NCBI GenBank assembly: GCA_041306005.1
Contig: JBFYKJ010000048.1
Span: 1-7,194, forward strand
Length of the DNA stretch: 7,194 nucleotides
DNA from: JBFYKJ01 sp041306005
GTDB lineage: Archaea > Altiarchaeota > Altiarchaeia > JAFGQM01
Direction of reading: 5' to 3'
Shown: piece after piece, positions 5,043-7,194 of the stretch
Layout of the letters: each line of letters opens with the position of its first letter
Position numbering within the stretch: the stretch's first letter is position 1
Program-made: the position numbers and the translations under genes
The notes under the pieces: model-generated
The model's database searches: none
Told to the model about the DNA's origin: nothing
The model's input: only the letters and a program-made list of their open reading frames with translations

Positions 5043-5930
5043 ATGGAATCCGCCTTCAAGAGGGATGTCGCGCGCTATGAGCCCGCCATAAGGAAGCGGG
5101 CGCTCGAGGCGTTCAGGGACGACCTGGGAAGCGGCGACGCCACGACCGAGGCCGTCATAACCCAGGACCGGGCGGCCCGCGCGGTAATCGAAGCGGAGGG
5201 GAATTGCACCCTGGCGGGCATCCTCGAAGCGAAAACGATATTCGAGGACGGGGGCCTGAAGGTCACCGGGAAGAAGGACGGGGACGAGGCGAGGAAGGGA
5301 GAGACCATACTCACGATAGAAGGCTCCGTCAAGGAGCTCCTTGCGAGGGAGCGCACGGCCCTCAACTATCTAGCGCGGATGAGCGGGATGGCGACCCTAA
5401 GCCGGCAGATATCAAAGAAGCACGGGCACAGGGTGCTTTTCCTAAGGAAAGTCGACCCCGGGCTCCTTTTCAGCGAGAAGCGGGCGGTCGCCGCAGGCGG
5501 GTGCCTGACCCACAGGATGAACCTCGCCGACGGGATACTGATAAAGGACAACCACTTAAAGGCGCTCTGGGCGCTTAGCGGGGACAAGACCGAAGCGGTG
5601 GAGGAGGCAGTCAAGCGGGCGTCGAAGAACCGCAGGGGCAACGTCCCGATAGAGATAGAGGTGGAAACACTTGAGCAGGCGCGCGCGGCGGCTAAGGCCC
5701 TTGATGTCGTCATCGGCACCCGCGTCATAATGCTTGACAACATGCCGCCATCGCAGGTCAGGAAGGCTGGGAGGATTATACGCGGAGTCGACGACTCGAT
5801 AATAATCGAGGCGTCCGGCGGGATAACCCGGCCGCGCATCGGAGACTACCTCAAGGCCGGGGCGGACTATGTCTCGACGAGCATATTCCTCGCCGCAAAG
5901 CCCTGCAGGTTCCGGATGGAGATGAAGTGA
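5043..5930 (+). CDS. nadC: Nicotinate-nucleotide pyrophosphorylase (quinolinate phosphoribosyltransferase)-like
   Basis: This 295-residue protein follows the NadC fold throughout. NadC converts quinolinate and PRPP to nicotinate mononucleotide, CO2 and PPi in de novo NAD synthesis. The N-terminal DLGSGDATTEA (27-37) matches the family's DxxxGDxTT. Quinolinate-binding residues are retained: Arg104 (ERTALNYL), Arg135-Lys136 (FLRKVDPG), His157-Arg158 (LTHRMNLAD) and Lys168 (LIKDNH). The barrel's PRPP/Mg2+ side is present as IEIEVE (Glu204/Glu206), IMLDN (Asp232) and ASGGI (Ser258-Gly260). Two features are unusual. The family's TRKTTPGLR reads LRKVDPGLL here. The C-terminus reads STSIFLAAKPCRFRMEMK in place of the common LTHS...LDISL. 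A distinct NadC clade or a ModD-like paralogue is the alternative. No nadA or nadB is nearby. Start 5043 is chosen over TTG 4977 because of the promoter and the usual N-terminus. Confidence 0.82.
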   Translation: MESAFKRDVARYEPAIRKRALEAFRDDLGSGDATTEAVITQDRAARAVIEAEGNCTLAGILEAKTIFEDGGLKVTGKKDGDEARKGETILTIEGSVKELLARERTALNYLARMSGMATLSRQISKKHGHRVLFLRKVDPGLLFSEKRAVAAGGCLTHRMNLADGILIKDNHLKALWALSGDKTEAVEEAVKRASKNRRGNVPIEIEVETLEQARAAAKALDVVIGTRVIMLDNMPPSQVRKAGRIIRGVDDSIIIEASGGITRPRIGDYLKAGADYVSTSIFLAAKPCRFRMEMK

Positions 5931-5935
5931 TCCCC

Positions 5936-5963
5936 GGCTTGTCGAAGACCGCAGAAGCCTTTT
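5936..5963 (+). terminator. Possible terminator of the nadC-like gene
   Basis: GGCTT (5936-5940) and AAGCC (5955-5959) form a 5-bp stem. Its 14-nt loop can itself pair GTC (5941-5943) with GAC (5947-5949). TTTT follows directly at 5960-5963. It starts 5 nt after the stop codon. The stem is short, so support is moderate. Confidence 0.4.
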
Positions 5964-5974
5964 AACTTCAATTC

Positions 5975-5995
5975 GGTTCGAACCTTTTTTATATA
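5975..5995 (+). promoter_or_regulatory. Promoter of the FTP/PepSY-like gene with adjacent palindrome
   Basis: TTTATATA at 5988-5995 is a canonical archaeal TATA box centred about 25 nt upstream of ATG 6017. No Shine-Dalgarno is present, implying a leaderless transcript. A perfect 10-bp palindrome, GGTTCGAACC (5975-5984), abuts the T-run before the box. There, BRE contacts or a regulator could act. The promoter is well supported; a regulator is speculative. Confidence 0.6.
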
Positions 5996-6016
5996 GCCCC
6001 CCACTCAAAGATACTC

Positions 6017-6943
6017 ATGAAAACTAATGCCGTTTTAATAGGGCTTCTGGCGATCGCGCTTGCCTCACTGGCGCAGGCTGCGATACCCGGCAGGATACTT
6101 GACCAGCAGATAGTGGATTACGATAATGACCTTTTCGGCCTAAACGGCACGAGGATAATGATTTCGCCGACGAGCGCCTCGGATTACCTGTCGGTCATCG
6201 TGCAATGCGGCCCATCGCCATGCTCCCCTATTGAAATAAAGCTGGCCGACTGGAGGCTTTCTACAAAGGACGAGGCGAAGCAGATCGCCGATGCGTTCAT
6301 AAGTAATAGCGAGGGGAAGCTCGGTTTCGCGCTTTCAGACCTGAAGCTGCGAGAGGCGGTGCTCACGACGCAGACCCAATTCGATTACCACAACCCGAGC
6401 GCGACCGTCAGCTACGACCAGCAGTATCATGGGATACCGGTGTACGACGGCAGGGTGGGCGTCAACATCAACGCTTACGGCACGATATACGCGGCCGACC
6501 CGGGCGTCGGGAACATAACCGCGCCGACGCAGGCGGTGCTGACCTCGGACGAAGCGGTGCAGAAGGCTAAGGACAAGTACGGCGTTTCCGAACTGAATCT
6601 TGCGAAGGGCCCGGAGCTCATAATCTATGGCAACAAACTGGCGTGGTTCCTTAGCATGGGCATGCCGATAGGAAAAGACCTTTACATCGACTCGCAAGAC
6701 GGGAGCGTTGTGTCCGAGCGGCAGAACTGGGTCGAGCAGGGCGGCGGGTCGCCCAACGACGACGAGGGCGAGGACGGGAACCGCTTAGGGTCCGGCACTG
6801 GGGACATGGGCACAGGCGGGGGCGATGTCACCCCGCAGCTGACTAAGCAGGACAGCGTGCCGAATTACACACTATACGTCCTGATAGTCATTGTGGCGCT
6901 CGCGGCGGTATTCGTCTTTGTGAAGATGGGCTGGCATTCCTAA
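6017..6943 (+). CDS. Secreted, membrane-anchored FTP/PepSY propeptide-like protein without peptidase domain
   Basis: This 308-residue protein begins with a Sec-type signal peptide: Lys2, a hydrophobic core at 5-18 and a likely cleavage after AQA (19-21). Residues about 80-235 resemble the FTP plus PepSY propeptide of thermolysin-type (M4/M36) peptidases. The FTP-like core is SYDQQYHGIPVYDGRVGVNI (132-151) followed by NAYGTIYAAD. The PepSY-like core is LTSDEAVQKAKDKYGVSEL (175-193), followed by strands ending in YIDSQDGSVV (223-232). A Gly/Asp/Glu/Thr-rich linker (241-281) leads to one transmembrane helix (285-303), with a short tail KMGWHS. No HExxH or other peptidase motif exists, so it is not a protease precursor. 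The topology places the propeptide-like domain outside the cell. Cys64 and Cys69 may form a disulfide. It may inhibit or chaperone an exported peptidase encoded elsewhere; this is inference. Confidence 0.75.
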   Translation: MKTNAVLIGLLAIALASLAQAAIPGRILDQQIVDYDNDLFGLNGTRIMISPTSASDYLSVIVQCGPSPCSPIEIKLADWRLSTKDEAKQIADAFISNSEGKLGFALSDLKLREAVLTTQTQFDYHNPSATVSYDQQYHGIPVYDGRVGVNINAYGTIYAADPGVGNITAPTQAVLTSDEAVQKAKDKYGVSELNLAKGPELIIYGNKLAWFLSMGMPIGKDLYIDSQDGSVVSERQNWVEQGGGSPNDDEGEDGNRLGSGTGDMGTGGGDVTPQLTKQDSVPNYTLYVLIVIVALAAVFVFVKMGWHS

Positions 6944-7194
6944 ACCTCTCCGGCCCATATCCTCGCCAGGTCTTTTTCGGTGACCCTGTGGCGCGACTTG
7001 ACCTCCTTTAGCCACGCGTTTATCCGCCGGGCATCCGCCCTCAGGAAGTCGCCCGGCCCTGGGTTTGTCAGGAACCTGATGCGCTCCTCCGGGTCCGGAT
7101 GGTCCGCCCTAAGCTTCCGGTAAGCCTTGCTCCTTGTGCCGAGGTGCGCCAGGAAGGCGTCCGCTTCCCTGCCGGGGTGCTCCAGTGCCAGCCC
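6940..7194 (-). CDS. 3' end of an unrecognised gene (partial)
   Basis: On the minus strand a frame is open from the right edge to TAG (6942-6940), giving the last 84 residues of a protein whose start is outside the window. The sequence is rich in Arg, Lys and Glu and appears mostly helical, for example GREADAFLAHLGTRSKAY, then ADARRINAWLKEVKSRHRV, ending DLARIWAGEV. Codon use matches the neighbouring genes (AGG for Arg, ATA for Ile), which supports it being real. I do not recognise the family. No membrane segment is visible. Its stop shares two bases with the TAA of the convergent anchored protein. Confidence 0.65.
   Translation of the reverse strand, partial: GLALEHPGREADAFLAHLGTRSKAYRKLRADHPDPEERIRFLTNPGPGDFLRADARRINAWLKEVKSRHRVTEKDLARIWAGEV

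Noticed and set aside
5951..5990. Possible tRNA 3' fragment suggested by GGTTCGAACC
   Set aside because: No properly spaced T-stem, acceptor stem or other tRNA arms can be built around it. A simple palindrome near a promoter is a better description.
5366..6008. Minus-strand open frames opposite the nadC-like gene
   Set aside because: Shadow frames in GC-rich DNA. The plus strand holds the conserved NadC motifs.
6017..6943. Thermolysin-type peptidase precursor
   Set aside because: The frame ends after a transmembrane helix and contains no HExxH or downstream catalytic Glu. No continuation in another frame is seen.

Overview
The window looks like a compact, GC-rich archaeal chromosome segment. 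Three observations support this. Ile is largely ATA and Arg is often AGG despite the high GC content. Several starts are preceded by archaeal TATA-like boxes about 25-30 nt upstream with no Shine-Dalgarno sequence. Several gene families are archaeal in flavour: a single-domain KaiC-like ATPase, an AIR-synthase-related protein, a DUF35 Zn-ribbon/OB-fold protein and a VapBC pair with an AbrB-fold antitoxin. I cannot place it to a lineage. A DPANN-type or other uncultured archaeon is plausible but is only inference.

Layout from left to right. Bases 1-314 (+) are the 3' end of a gene whose product ends in a beta-sandwich-like domain. It converges on a HAD-family phosphatase gene (339-1019, -). 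A 153-bp divergent intergenic region (1020-1172) contains a GC-rich hairpin, a tandem 17-bp repeat and a TATA-like box. It leads into a KaiC-like RecA ATPase (1173-1922, +) and then an AIR-synthase/selenophosphate-synthetase-related protein (1971-2867, +). Converging on these is a minus-strand block: a DUF35 protein (4517-4927), a divergent SAM-methyltransferase-like protein (3623-4453), and a vapB-vapC toxin-antitoxin pair (3336-3584 and 2902-3333). A perfect inverted repeat overlaps the vapB start codon. From the DUF35 start a divergent promoter region leads right to a NadC-like quinolinate phosphoribosyltransferase (start best placed at 5043). Next comes a secreted, C-terminally membrane-anchored protein with FTP/PepSY-like propeptide features but no peptidase domain (6017-6943). 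The right edge holds the 3' end of an unrecognised minus-strand gene (6940-7194), whose stop codon overlaps that of the anchored protein.

The genes do not form one obvious pathway. They look like unlinked housekeeping and accessory genes, mostly with their own promoters. The only clear functional unit is vapBC. No rRNA, tRNA, CRISPR array, insertion sequence or prophage was seen. No gene-free stretch exceeds 300 bp. I do not see a convincing new multi-gene system. The most interesting points are the vapB operator candidate, the peptidase-less propeptide-like membrane protein, the atypical active-site region and C-terminus of the NadC homologue, the AIR-synthase relative of unknown substrate, and the structured KaiC/HAD intergenic region.
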